From Alphaproteobacteria bacterium (GTDB taxonomy: Bacteria; Pseudomonadota; Alphaproteobacteria; Rhizobiales; JAKIUO01): a stretch of 51,358 bases of DNA. Location: assembly GCA_024280475.1 (NCBI GenBank), contig JAJRQA010000269.1:1-51358 (forward strand), given 5' to 3'. The notes below the pieces were generated by a model that had not been told where the DNA came from, searched no databases, and saw nothing but the letters and a program-made list of their open reading frames with translations. Made by a program: the position numbers and the translations under genes. How positions within the stretch are numbered: position 1 is the stretch's first letter; each line of letters begins with the position of its first letter. This document shows positions 17,652 through 28,774 of this stretch, piece after piece.

Positions 17652-18227
17652 ATGAGTAGAGCGTTTTTTTACAGAGAGAGAAGACTGACCTTTGTTGTTA
17701 TCTCTTTGGCGGGCTGGTTTGGCGTGCTGGGGCTGGTTGGCCAATATTTACCTGCCAATGCATCTGTCACCAATCAGCAGATGACCTTCAATATGCACGG
17801 CAATCAGCTGACAGGGCATTGGACCAAGAAGAATGGCCGCTGGCATTTCCTGAAAATCAGTAAAATTACCAGGCTGAAGACGAACAAGCGGCAACGCGCA
17901 GCGCCGACTACAACGGCCTCCATTACGCCTTCGAGGAGACGGAAAGTCAAAAAGAAAGCGCTAAGGGCAGCGTTGGCAGATGAAATCGGGCGCTGGTCGA
18001 AAATTGGCAATCGCTGGGAGTGGCGAACAGCAGGAGCAATTGGCAAGCCGGCCCAAATACCCATGCAATCGCAAAGATCAATACCCGAACAAATACCAGG
18101 TCAGGTTAAAAGGCGGGAAGAAACCATCGCTCCCTCGCGCTCACGACCCGAGCTTCACTGGGTCCGTAGGGATGGCCGCTGGAGTTTCGAAGTGGTGGAA
18201 GAGCATACAATTCTCAGAAATATCTGA
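17652..18227 (+). CDS. Secreted protein with three W...RW repeats
   Basis: A 191-residue protein of unknown function. A basic start (MSRAFFYRERRLT) and hydrophobic segment (about 13-33) ending YLPANASVT suggest a signal peptide or anchor. The mature part has three copies of a short motif, GHWTKKNGRWHFLKI, GRWSKIGNRWEWRTA and LHWVRRDGRWSFEVV, separated by Pro/Arg/Lys-rich linkers. The protein is very basic. GAGGG lies 6 bases before the ATG at 17652. It has no evident operon partner and a possible terminator follows at 18278. Motif spacing suggests small repeated beta hairpins that bind a polymer, but this is inference. Confidence 0.7.
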   Translation: MSRAFFYRERRLTFVVISLAGWFGVLGLVGQYLPANASVTNQQMTFNMHGNQLTGHWTKKNGRWHFLKISKITRLKTNKRQRAAPTTTASITPSRRRKVKKKALRAALADEIGRWSKIGNRWEWRTAGAIGKPAQIPMQSQRSIPEQIPGQVKRREETIAPSRSRPELHWVRRDGRWSFEVVEEHTILRNI

Positions 18228-18277
18228 ACGGCGATCGAGCGAGCGCTTCATAGAAAAGAAACATGAAAAAAATTCAA

Positions 18278-18306
18278 GGGCCCGTGCTTAACTGCATCGG
18301 GCTCTT
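18278..18306 (+). terminator. Possible rho-independent terminator
   Basis: GGGCCCG and CGGGCTC form a 7-bp stem around a 12-base loop, followed by TTT. It lies 50 bp after the repeat-protein gene. The T tract is short, so it is weak. It also faces the stop of the convergent IalB gene. Confidence 0.45.
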
Positions 18307-18374
18307 TGGCATGCTGCGACACAGTGTCACTATGCTGCTCCCCTTGTAAGCAGCTTGAGGAGTGGGGAAGTTCT

Positions 18375-18911
18375 CTATTTGATGTTTTTCAAGGCTTTGG
18401 TAAAGCCATTCAGGGCAATGGGAATGGCGATGCCTTCTTCAGGTGTCTGGAAAATTGTAAAGAGTGCCGTTTTGCCATTCTGGAACTTTGTAGCCAGTTT
18501 TTTGGGGACCACGGCTTCCGCAAAACAACCAATTTTTCCGCAGCGTAAAAAGGGCACTCGGCCCACATCCTTGCCATCAATAATAAGGCCGAGTCCGGTG
18601 GGCAGCAAAACTCCGAGCGGGGCGACGACTAGTAGCATTTGTTTGTTGCTGGACAAGGACTTTTGAAAGATTACCGTCAATCCGACATTGGGTCGGTCTT
18701 CGGCTGTAACGCTTTGCACAGCGGCACATTTTTCAACTTTTGATCCCGGTGGTCGCCCGCAGCTGATTTGCCAGGCGCCGATGGTTGCCTTCACTTTGCC
18801 ACCAGCCAGCTGCGCTTTGGCAACATCCATTTGAACACCAGCAGTGACCAGGAATATGAGCGCCATCAGGCCGCTGAACCTGCGCAAAAAAGAAGAGAGC
18901 TTCATGGGCAT
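18375..18911 (-). CDS. Invasion-associated locus B family protein
   Basis: A 178-residue exported protein with a signal peptide (MPMKLSSFLRRFSG, then a hydrophobic core ending near VAKAQ). The mature domain contains IGAWQISCGRPPGSKVEKCA, LPTGLGLIIDGKD, PFLRCGKIGCFAEAVV and TIFQTPEEGIAIPIALNGF. This is the IalB pattern (PF06776) with conserved cysteines. The name comes from Bartonella. In free-living relatives the role is unknown and does not imply pathogenicity. The ATG at 18911 has AAAGGA 10 bases upstream. It is divergent from coxB, next to which IalB genes are often found in Hyphomicrobiales. Confidence 0.85.
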   Translation of the reverse strand: MPMKLSSFLRRFSGLMALIFLVTAGVQMDVAKAQLAGGKVKATIGAWQISCGRPPGSKVEKCAAVQSVTAEDRPNVGLTVIFQKSLSSNKQMLLVVAPLGVLLPTGLGLIIDGKDVGRVPFLRCGKIGCFAEAVVPKKLATKFQNGKTALFTIFQTPEEGIAIPIALNGFTKALKNIK

Positions 18912-19173
18912 CAGTGAAAGGTCCTTTAGATTGATTGGTCGAACTGGCACGTTGAGTTTTCCAGCCAAGGTTTCACTCGATTGTTCGACGAGTGTCAACA
19001 TATCTCATCAAAATGGCAGCGAAATTGTCATAGAGACTGTCGCGGGCAAACGAGGCGGAAATAGGGATTGGAAGAGCGATTAGCAACTCTGCAATTGGTA
19101 AGAAACTGTTCGATTGGCCGTTCAATGGCGTTGATTTGAGCGGTTTGCAATGTTATGAAGGACGCAAATAAGT

Positions 19174-19305
19174 ATGAATACTTATAAGAGAATTATAGCT
19201 TTGTTAGAGCAAGTCGGTTGCGGATCTGCACCACAAGCCCCTCATGGCGAGGACTTTTGGAGTGGGTGGTTGGTCGACTGGGAGCCGGGTATCCGTTTTC
19301 GTTGA
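19174..19305 (+). CDS. Possible 43-residue small protein
   Basis: An open frame starting MNTYKRIIALLEQVGCGS and ending DWEPGIRFR, with AAGGA 11 bases before the ATG, in the 459-bp gap between ialB and coxB. The sequence is aromatic-rich toward the end (FWSGWLVDW) and resembles nothing I know. The rest of the gap holds only the divergent promoters. It could be a leader or chance. Confidence 0.2.
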   Translation: MNTYKRIIALLEQVGCGSAPQAPHGEDFWSGWLVDWEPGIRFR

Positions 19306-19370
19306 TCAGCTATTGCAAAATCGATAATCGCTTTTAAAAAGAACAATAGAAAGAGGGAGTTTAGAAAAGC

Positions 19371-21972
<2,602 letters not shown>

Positions 21973-22063
21973 CCTCCCTCGACAACAAGAGCCATTGCTG
22001 GAATTCCACGTATCATCTGGATTTGGCAATGGCCCTTGAATTGAACTTAGTAGAAAGAATGAG

Positions 22064-23011
22064 ATGGCTGATTTAGGCGTAACTCTTGGCGATGAAACCC
22101 ATAAAGCCTCCCTCACCACTGGTGGAGATGCGAGTGATTATTTTGCCTTGATGAAACCAAGGGTGATGTCATTGGTGGTGTTTACTGGGTTAGTGGGCTT
22201 GATGGCTGCACCAGGCTCAATCCATCCGGTTATCGGGTTTTTTGCTGTGATGCTGATCGCCATTGGTGCGGGAGCTTCGGGCGCTCTTAATATGTGGTAC
22301 GACGCCGATATTGATCGCTTGATGCAACGAACCATCAAGCGCCCTATCCCTGCAGGCCGTGTGACCGAAGGTGAAGCCTTGGTATTTGGCGGCATTTTTT
22401 CTGCCGGTTCCGTGCTTTGTCTAGGCGTTATGGTCAATTGGGTGGCAGCTGGTCTGCTTGCCATGACGATTGCCTATTATCTGTTTGTTTATACAATGGG
22501 CCTGAAACGGCGCACGCCACATAATATTGTCATTGGTGGTGCCGCCGGAGCTTTTCCTCCGATGATCGGCTGGGCCTCTGTGACGGGAACCGTGAGCGTT
22601 GATAGCATTGTGTTGTTTCTCATCATTTTCATGTGGACACCGCCGCATTTTTGGGCTTTGGCGCTTTATCGTTCTGATGATTACAAGCGCGCCAATGTGC
22701 CCATGTTGCCAGTTGTCGCTGGTCCAGATGAAACCCGCCGACAGATCATGCTCTATAGCTTGCTGCTGATACCTGTGACATTGCTGCCTTTGCCACTTGC
22801 TCTTGGTGGCATCATTTACGGGGTCGTGGCGAGCGCCTTGGGCGGCATGTTTTTATGGCTGGCTTACAAGGTCTATTGCAACCGTGAAGGAGCGGTAGCT
22901 GATCGTAGCGCCAAAAAACTGTTCGCCTATTCGATCTTCTATCTTTTTGCTCTGTTTTGTACGCTTTTAATTGAGCATACATTCGGCATTTTATATCCAA
23001 TCGCAAGTTAG
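22064..23011 (+). CDS. ctaB: Protohaem IX farnesyltransferase
   Basis: A 315-residue UbiA-superfamily membrane enzyme that adds a farnesyl group to haem b to form haem o, the precursor of haem a. The two Asp-rich motifs are [15 protein letters not shown] and [33 protein letters not shown] is the typical first helix. About nine membrane helices can be traced. It follows coxA by 91 bp and precedes coxF by 17 bp in the same cluster. Confidence 0.96.
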   Translation: MADLGVTLGDETHKASLTTGGDASDYFALMKPRVMSLVVFTGLVGLMAAPGSIHPVIGFFAVMLIAIGAGASGALNMWYDADIDRLMQRTIKRPIPAGRVTEGEALVFGGIFSAGSVLCLGVMVNWVAAGLLAMTIAYYLFVYTMGLKRRTPHNIVIGGAAGAFPPMIGWASVTGTVSVDSIVLFLIIFMWTPPHFWALALYRSDDYKRANVPMLPVVAGPDETRRQIMLYSLLLIPVTLLPLPLALGGIIYGVVASALGGMFLWLAYKVYCNREGAVADRSAKKLFAYSIFYLFALFCTLLIEHTFGILYPIAS

Positions 23012-23028
23012 TTCAGGGAAAAATCGCC

Positions 23029-23280
23029 ATGACTTCTTTTACTCCCATGACCCTCCAAGAGGGACGCGCAAGGCGCAAGAATTCCATCGTCATCGGGCTT
23101 GTTTTGCTGGTGCTGGTCGCCTCGTTCTACATTGTGACCATCGTTAAACTGCAAGGTAATGTTGCCAAACGGATGAGCATGGAATCAAGGGGCGCAGTGC
23201 AGAGCGGCAAACCGGTCTCGACATCAACATCCAAAGCTGCTGCTCCTCAAAAAGCTGGCGCGGGGCAGGGCAATAAATAA
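23029..23280 (+). CDS. coxF: CoxF-like small membrane protein
   Basis: An 83-residue protein with a basic cytoplasmic start (LQEGRARRKNS), one membrane helix (about 19-41, IVIGLVLLVLVASFYIVTIV) and an Ala/Ser/Lys-rich tail. Proteins of this size and form occupy the position between ctaB and ctaG in rhizobial cox operons and are named CoxF. The exact function is unknown, probably oxidase assembly. It ends 2 bp before ctaG. The call depends on both position and topology. Confidence 0.75.
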   Translation: MTSFTPMTLQEGRARRKNSIVIGLVLLVLVASFYIVTIVKLQGNVAKRMSMESRGAVQSGKPVSTSTSKAAAPQKAGAGQGNK

Positions 23281-23282
23281 AA

Positions 23283-23918
23283 ATGTCTTCACCTGACCCA
23301 CAAGTAACAAACAAATCGCCTCAGGATACTGGAGGCAGCTCGCCGACAAAAGCGGCGAACCATAATGTTGTCGGCTTGATGCTGGCCGGGATTGTGGTAT
23401 CGATGCTGGGTTTGTCCTATGCGGCTGTTCCATTGTACAAAATATTTTGTCAGGTTACCGGATATGCCGGCACCACGCAGCGTGCAAAAGCGGCTCCTGC
23501 AACGGCATCCGATAAATCCATATTGGTGCGTTTTGACGCTAATATCTCTCGTGATCTGGATTGGCAGTTCAAGCCAGCGCAGCGTTCGATGGTGCTGAAA
23601 ATTGGTGAAGAAAAACTGGCTTTTTATCAGGCTATAAACAAGAGCGATAAACCCATTACGGGGACGGCTACGTTTAATGTCACGCCTGCAATTGCTGGCA
23701 GTTATTTCAATAAAATTGCCTGCTTTTGTTTTACCGAGCAGACCTTGCAACCTGGGGAAAGTGTCGATATGCCGGTCAGTTTCTTTATCGATCCTGACAT
23801 TCTAACCGACCCTGATACGATTGGTGTGAAAGAGATCACCCTCTCATACACATTTTTCCAAGTGAAAAATCAGAAAACAACACAAATTAAAACAAGTAAT
23901 GCGAACGAGCCGCTGTAA
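23283..23918 (+). CDS. ctaG: Cytochrome c oxidase assembly protein CtaG/Cox11
   Basis: A 211-residue copper chaperone that builds the CuB site of subunit I. An N-terminal membrane helix (about 24-45) is followed by a periplasmic immunoglobulin-like domain. The copper-binding motif is CFCF in FNKIACFCFTEQTLQPGE. PLYKIFCQVTGYAGTTQ contains the third conserved Cys. The length is normal. It is 2 bp downstream of coxF and thus translationally linked. Confidence 0.96.
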   Translation: MSSPDPQVTNKSPQDTGGSSPTKAANHNVVGLMLAGIVVSMLGLSYAAVPLYKIFCQVTGYAGTTQRAKAAPATASDKSILVRFDANISRDLDWQFKPAQRSMVLKIGEEKLAFYQAINKSDKPITGTATFNVTPAIAGSYFNKIACFCFTEQTLQPGESVDMPVSFFIDPDILTDPDTIGVKEITLSYTFFQVKNQKTTQIKTSNANEPL

Positions 23919-23996
23919 CGCGGTAGCGATCACAAGAAAAAGAACAGCCTATCTGTGCAATTTGCAGACGGGCCTAAAGGGAGAGGAATTAAACCT

Positions 23997-24893
23997 ATGT
24001 CGAACAGCGAGCATAAATATCACGACTATCATTTGATTGACCCGTCGCCGTGGCCAATTATGGGGGCTGCATCAGCCTTTGTTACTGCTGTGGGAGCGAT
24101 CATCTGGATGAAAAGTCTGGATGATGGAGACGGCGTTTTTGGTATTACCGGCTCACTGCCTTTTGCCGTCGGCTTTTTGATGATTCTGGTGACAATGTTT
24201 GTCTGGTGGCGCGATATCATCAACGAAGCAGAAGTCGAAAAAGCGCATACTCCTGTGGTGCAGATCCATCTGCGTTACGGCATGATCATGTTTATCATGT
24301 CCGAAGTGATGTTCTTTGTTGCCTGGTTCTGGGCCTATTTTGATGTGGCTTTGTTCCCAGGCGCTGGTGTCATGGGCTTTGAAGGCCGTGAAGCGATCAC
24401 TGGTGGCCATTGGCCTCCCATGGTGACGGAGACAGATGGTGGCTATTTCAAAGGGACATTTGATCCTTGGCATTTGCCGCTGCTGAATACCATTATCCTT
24501 CTGACTTCGGGTGCCACGGTGACTTATGCTCATCATGCTTTGCTTAAAGATGATCGCAAGGGATTGATTATTGGCCTTCTCCTGACTGTTATTCTGGGGA
24601 TTTCTTTTACAGTCTTTCAAGCGATTGAATATATGGATGCCCCCTTCACCTTTGGTGGGCATATTTATGGGTCAACCTTCTTTATGGCGACCGGTTTTCA
24701 TGGCTTCCATGTGATCATTGGAACAATCTTTCTAGCGGTTTGCTTGGTTCGCGCCATAAAGGGACATTTTACGCCTCAACAGCATTTTGGCTTTGAAGCC
24801 GCCGCCTGGTATTGGCATTTCGTTGATGTTGTCTGGCTGTTCTTGTTTGTGGCCGTCTATGTCTGGGGTGCTGGCACACCAGGAACCCACTAA
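23997..24893 (+). CDS. coxC: Cytochrome c oxidase subunit III
   Basis: A 298-residue subunit with seven membrane helices. Signatures are YHDYHLIDPSPWPI, EVMFFVAWFWAYFD with the conserved Glu, FMATGFHGFHVIIG and AAWYWHFVDVVWLFLFVAVY. The ATG at 23997 (MSNSEHKYHDYH) has AGAGG about 10 bases upstream. An earlier in-frame start at 23955 would add 14 atypical residues. It is the last gene before a strong terminator. Confidence 0.96.
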   Translation: MSNSEHKYHDYHLIDPSPWPIMGAASAFVTAVGAIIWMKSLDDGDGVFGITGSLPFAVGFLMILVTMFVWWRDIINEAEVEKAHTPVVQIHLRYGMIMFIMSEVMFFVAWFWAYFDVALFPGAGVMGFEGREAITGGHWPPMVTETDGGYFKGTFDPWHLPLLNTIILLTSGATVTYAHHALLKDDRKGLIIGLLLTVILGISFTVFQAIEYMDAPFTFGGHIYGSTFFMATGFHGFHVIIGTIFLAVCLVRAIKGHFTPQQHFGFEAAAWYWHFVDVVWLFLFVAVYVWGAGTPGTH

Positions 24894-24936
24894 GAGACGA
24901 GAAATGATGAGACCGCGTGGATATTTGTTGCGTGGT

Positions 24937-24965
24937 CAAGGGGCAGCCAGGGGCTGCCCCTTTTT
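24937..24965 (+). terminator. Rho-independent terminator after coxC
   Basis: A stem of GGGGCAGCC and GGCTGCCCC around AG, followed by five T bases, lies 44 bp after the coxC stop. It likely ends the cox transcript, so DUF983-surf1-thrC would start a new unit or depend on read-through. Confidence 0.85.
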
Positions 24966-25042
24966 CAGTTGATCGATCACGTTTGTCTATGCCCATAGCC
25001 TGCAAAATGCACGGATTGCTTAAATTGAGGAAGAATGTTGGT

Positions 25043-25441
25043 ATGATAAATCAGCCGTATAATGGCCCCAAAACCAGTAGCCCGGTATGGTCCGGATTTA
25101 AAGGCCGCTGTCCACGCTGTGGCACTGGTCCTTTGTTTGACGGGTATTTGACGCTCGCCCAAAAATGCGCTCATTGTGATCTCGATAATGACTATGTAGA
25201 TAGCGCCGATGGACCAGCCGTGTTTGTCATTTTGGTGGCGGGTTTCATCGTTGTCTTCATGGCCCTGATGGTTGAGATTTATTATATGCCTCCGTATTGG
25301 GTACATGCGCTTTTATGGTTGCCGCTTGGTATTGTCATTCCGCTAGGCATGTTGCGCCCCTTGAAGGGCTGGTTCATTGCCTTGCAATATCGTAATAGTG
25401 CCAAAGAGGCATCGTTTGATAAGGACGGATCAGAAGGTTAG
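25043..25441 (+). CDS. DUF983 family zinc-ribbon membrane protein
   Basis: A 132-residue protein with a cytoplasmic zinc-ribbon-like start, CPRCGTGPLFDGYLTL followed by CAHC, and two membrane helices (about 55-75 and 80-103). Members are found next to cox genes in alphaproteobacteria. Their role is not established. The ATG at 25043 has GAGGAAG 9 bases upstream. The frame continues upstream to 24917 through the coxC terminator, which argues against the longer form. surf1 starts 9 bp later. Confidence 0.85.
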   Translation: MINQPYNGPKTSSPVWSGFKGRCPRCGTGPLFDGYLTLAQKCAHCDLDNDYVDSADGPAVFVILVAGFIVVFMALMVEIYYMPPYWVHALLWLPLGIVIPLGMLRPLKGWFIALQYRNSAKEASFDKDGSEG

Positions 25442-25449
25442 TTTGAGCT

Positions 25450-26220
25450 ATGAGAAATTCTCGATTGCTTGGAAGTCTGGCGTTTTTGGTTTTTAGCGCT
25501 TTGGTTTTCCTTGGTACCTGGCAGGTGCAGCGGTTGGCCTGGAAAAATGATCTGATCGAACGCCTGCAAAACCGCGTTCATCAATCGCCCATCGCCTTGC
25601 AGATTGCCCTTGATCAGTTCCGGCAAAACGAGGATGTGGAATATCGACCTGTCTCACTGCGTGGCCGCTTTCTTCATGACACTGAGAAGCACCTTTATGC
25701 AATTGATAAACAAGGCCGTCCTGGCTGGCATATTTACACCTTGATGGAGTTGCCAGGCGCTGATTGCCGCGATTGCGTCAACCCTAAACGCTATATTTAT
25801 GTCAATCGTGGTTTCGTTCCCTATGGCTTGAAAAATCGCGACAAGCGTGTTGAAAAATCAAGCCTCTCACAGGTTGATATTGTCGGGCTGATCCGTTTGA
25901 CACGTGATAATAAAAGTTTTCTGGAAGTTGATAATCAACCAAAAAAAAATGAATGGTTCTGGCTTTCTTTAGAAGAAATGAGTGGGGTGAATAGCGGGCT
26001 AAGCAAGCAACAGGTCGCTCAATTGGTACCGTTCTTTGCTGATCAGCGCGCGGGGAACCAAAAAAATCCCTGGCCGCGACCTGGCACGACCCGCGTAAAT
26101 CCTCCCAATCGACATCTTGGTTATGTGATTACCTGGTACGGGCTTGCTCTTGCGCTGCTGGGGGTTTATGGCTTTTTTCTATATAGCAACAAGCGACAAC
26201 GTATCGAGGACGAGATTTGA
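25450..26220 (+). CDS. surf1: Surf1 family oxidase assembly protein
   Basis: A 256-residue protein with the Surf1 topology, an N-terminal helix (about 7-24) and a C-terminal helix (about 225-245) flanking a periplasmic domain. Signatures are FLGTWQVQRLAWKNDLI, VEYRPVSLRGRF, VNRGFVPYGLKN and HLGYVITWYGLALALLGVY. Surf1 helps haem a insertion into subunit I. The end overlaps the thrC start by 4 bp. Confidence 0.93.
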   Translation: MRNSRLLGSLAFLVFSALVFLGTWQVQRLAWKNDLIERLQNRVHQSPIALQIALDQFRQNEDVEYRPVSLRGRFLHDTEKHLYAIDKQGRPGWHIYTLMELPGADCRDCVNPKRYIYVNRGFVPYGLKNRDKRVEKSSLSQVDIVGLIRLTRDNKSFLEVDNQPKKNEWFWLSLEEMSGVNSGLSKQQVAQLVPFFADQRAGNQKNPWPRPGTTRVNPPNRHLGYVITWYGLALALLGVYGFFLYSNKRQRIEDEI

Positions 26221-27635
26221 AATATATAAGCACACGCGGCGATGCTCCCATACAAGGGTTTGAGGATGTTTTGCTGGCGGGGCTGGCAACCGATGGCGGT
26301 CTTTATGTGCCCCAGGTCTGGCCAAAATTCACAAAAGACGAGATTAGCAGTTTTGCGGGTCTGCCGTATAGCGAGCTGGCTTTGCGCGTTATCACACCAT
26401 TTGTTGGCGATGAAATTCCCTCTGGCGAATTAAAGCAAATGGTCGATGAAGCCTATGCCAGCTTTTCCCATAAGGCGATTGCGCCACTTGTCCAGCTTGA
26501 TAGTAATGAGTTTTTGCTGGAGCTGTTTCATGGCCCAACTCTGGCGTTCAAAGATTTTGCCATGCAATTACTGGCACGTTTGATGGACCGTGCGCTGGCC
26601 AAACGTGGTCGCCGCGCCACCATTGTTGGAGCAACCTCTGGGGATACCGGCGGGGCCGCCATCGAGGCGTTTCGTGGTCGCGACAATATTGATGTGTTTA
26701 TTCTGCATCCCCACAATAAAGTCACCGAAGTGCAGCGCCGTCAGATGACGACGCCAAGCGAAGACAATGTCCACAATATTGCTCTTGAGGGCAATTTTGA
26801 TGATTGTCAGGCCCTGTTGAAATCGATGTTCAACAATCCAGCCTTGCGCGATGAGCTGCAATTGGCCGGGGTCAATTCCATCAACTGGGCGCGCATTATG
26901 GGGCAGATCCCTTATTATTTTGCGGCCGCTACGGCCCTTGGTGCGCCATCACGCGAAGTCGCATTTTGTGTGCCTAGCGGTAATCTTGGCGATATTTTCG
27001 CAGGCTTTGTGGCGCGCAAGCTTGGCCTGCCGATCAATAAGCTGGTGATCGCCACCAATGCCAATGATATTTTGGCGCGTACGCTAGAAACCGGTCGGTA
27101 TGAATCACGCCAGGCCATCGCTACTGACAGCCCCTCGATGGATATTCAGGTATCGAGCAATTTCGAGCGCTTATTGTTTGAGTTGTCAGGAGAAGACAGT
27201 ATCTGGCTGAATGGCTTTATGAGACAGTTTAGCGAAACCGGTACTGGTCTTTTGTCTGATAGCGTGTTTGATAAATTCCGCTCTTTGTTTGCAGCCCATC
27301 GCCTTGATGATGAGCAAACCGGCAAAACCATCGCACAGATCCAGCATGATAGCGACTATATGGCTGATCCACACACGGCGGTTGGTCTGGGAGTTGCTGC
27401 CCTTGCGCGCCTGAAAGGTGAGATCGCTGCCTCGATTCCGCTGGTAACCTTGTCGACGGCACATCCGGCAAAATTCCCTGATGCTGTGGAGAAAACACTG
27501 GGTGTGCAACCATTTCAGCCGGACATCATCGTCGCGCAAAAGAGTTTGCCTGAGCGCTATGAAGTGCTGGCAAACGACTTCGATATTGTTGCCGATCACA
27601 TCAAGAAACATGCGCGTGTGGTCGTGAACTCCTGA
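26217..27635 (+). CDS. thrC: Threonine synthase
   Basis: A 472-residue PLP enzyme converting O-phosphohomoserine to threonine. The N-terminus MKYISTRGDAPIQGFEDVLL matches the family and fixes a TTG start at 26217 that overlaps the surf1 stop (TTGA). PLP-binding Lys is in GPTLAFKDFAMQLL, and the phosphate loop is in GATSGDTGGAAIEAF. The length is normal for the long form. In many Hyphomicrobiales an M16 peptidase gene follows; here only 144 bp separate thrC from the GNAT gene, so that gene is missing. Confidence 0.96.
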   Translation: MKYISTRGDAPIQGFEDVLLAGLATDGGLYVPQVWPKFTKDEISSFAGLPYSELALRVITPFVGDEIPSGELKQMVDEAYASFSHKAIAPLVQLDSNEFLLELFHGPTLAFKDFAMQLLARLMDRALAKRGRRATIVGATSGDTGGAAIEAFRGRDNIDVFILHPHNKVTEVQRRQMTTPSEDNVHNIALEGNFDDCQALLKSMFNNPALRDELQLAGVNSINWARIMGQIPYYFAAATALGAPSREVAFCVPSGNLGDIFAGFVARKLGLPINKLVIATNANDILARTLETGRYESRQAIATDSPSMDIQVSSNFERLLFELSGEDSIWLNGFMRQFSETGTGLLSDSVFDKFRSLFAAHRLDDEQTGKTIAQIQHDSDYMADPHTAVGLGVAALARLKGEIAASIPLVTLSTAHPAKFPDAVEKTLGVQPFQPDIIVAQKSLPERYEVLANDFDIVADHIKKHARVVVNS

Positions 27636-27779
27636 AGAAGCTGTTAATGTGTCATCAACCATTTGGCATGTGATTTGCTCTATTGGCTTTAGAGGTTCCA
27701 GTGGTTCTATTGGCTCTTTGGGGATCAATTTAGCGCGATCAACTGAATGATCGCGGATGAAGCAGGTAAGGGGCCGTTC

Positions 27780-28367
27780 ATGGCTTTTTTGAAAAGCACG
27801 AACAAAAATGATACGGGAGCTGCCCTGTTCGGGGAGACTTTGACCCTGCGTGCCCCTAAAATTAGCGATTTTGACCAATGGGTCGATCTGCGTCTTGCCA
27901 GTGAACCTTTTTTGCGCCCCTTTGAGCCTAGTTGGAGTACCAGTGAGCTGACCCGGCGCAGCTTTCGCAAGCGCATTGATTTTTACAAGCGCTCACAGCG
28001 CGATGGCACAGGCTATTCCTTTTTTCTCAAATCGCGTCATAACGAGCAAATCCTGGGCGGTTTGACCCTGTCAAATATCAGATATGGGGTGATCAGCTCC
28101 GCCTCGCTTGGCTATTGGATCGGCCAACCATATGCGCGCAAAGGTCATATGAGCGAAGCGGTGCAGGTTTTGTTGCCGTTTGCCTTCAAATTACTGCACC
28201 TGCATCGGCTTGAAGCCGCCTGTCTTCCGCAAAATGAGGCCTCGGTCGCATTGCTGCAAAAAAACGGGTTTAAACAAGAGGGAATTGCACGCAAATATCT
28301 GCGGATTAACGGTGTCTGGCAGGATCATTTGCTATTTGCTCTGCTTGAAGACGATTATTACACTTAA
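27780..28367 (+). CDS. GNAT family N-acetyltransferase (RimJ/RimL-like)
   Basis: A 195-residue acetyl-CoA-dependent acetyltransferase. The N-terminal strand TLTLRAPKISDFDQWVDLR is followed by GYWIGQPYARKGHMSEAVQV, where the acetyl-CoA pyrophosphate loop is a relaxed Q-x2-A-x-K-G form. HRLEAACLPQNEASVALLQK, NGFKQEGIARKYLRINGVWQ and DHLLFALL are typical of RimJ-type enzymes that acetylate protein N-termini. The ATG at 27780 has AAGGGG 6 bases upstream. A start at 27747 is less likely. Confidence 0.9.
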   Translation: MAFLKSTNKNDTGAALFGETLTLRAPKISDFDQWVDLRLASEPFLRPFEPSWSTSELTRRSFRKRIDFYKRSQRDGTGYSFFLKSRHNEQILGGLTLSNIRYGVISSASLGYWIGQPYARKGHMSEAVQVLLPFAFKLLHLHRLEAACLPQNEASVALLQKNGFKQEGIARKYLRINGVWQDHLLFALLEDDYYT

Positions 28368-28410
28368 TAAACTTGTACTTGTCACTGTTTGGCCGAAATT
28401 TCAGTGCGTC

Positions 28411-28680
28411 TTATACCAAGCAACATAAATAGTAACCGGTGGCACCGAGAAGAGCAGGTTCGTCAGGGAGGCGCACATTGTGCCTTGGTACTGGTACCAT
28501 AAGCAATGTGGAACGATGCTGACGGGCCTGCTCTTCCGGCCCGCAGGGTGAGTCAAAGCGGCCCATCTGACAAGCACACTGTTCTTGCAAGATACCAGTA
28601 TCGAGCTGCGCACAGTGCACATGCCATATGGGTCGCTTTGATCCCATGACACCGGTCACTATTTATGTTGCTTGGTATTA
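28411..28680. mobile_element. MITE-like element with nested hairpins
   Basis: The ends form inverted repeats beginning TACCAAGCAACATAAATAGT, which match over about 30 bp with few mismatches. A TTA lies outside each end (28411-28413 and 28678-28680), a possible 3-bp target duplication; similarity extends 3 bp further (GTC/GAC). Inside are two hairpin arms. Arm 1 pairs 28449-28466 with 28519-28536 (GAAGAGCAGG type, 2 mismatches). Arm 2 pairs 28553-28566 with 28628-28641 (1 mismatch). The fold is a three-way junction. No coding capacity is evident. It separates the GNAT gene from the GGDEF-EAL gene. Confidence 0.85.
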
Positions 28681-28774
28681 GACTTGAAAGAACACGAGAT
28701 GGGTAATGAACGGACTGGTTTTTTATTGATTCCAGCCAGCGTTCGAAACTTCAGGAAGTTAAGCAGTTAATTCG

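Noticed and set aside
28401-28659. Two minus-strand open frames in the MITE-like element
   Set aside because: They overlap each other and are products of the palindromic arms, with no ribosome binding site.
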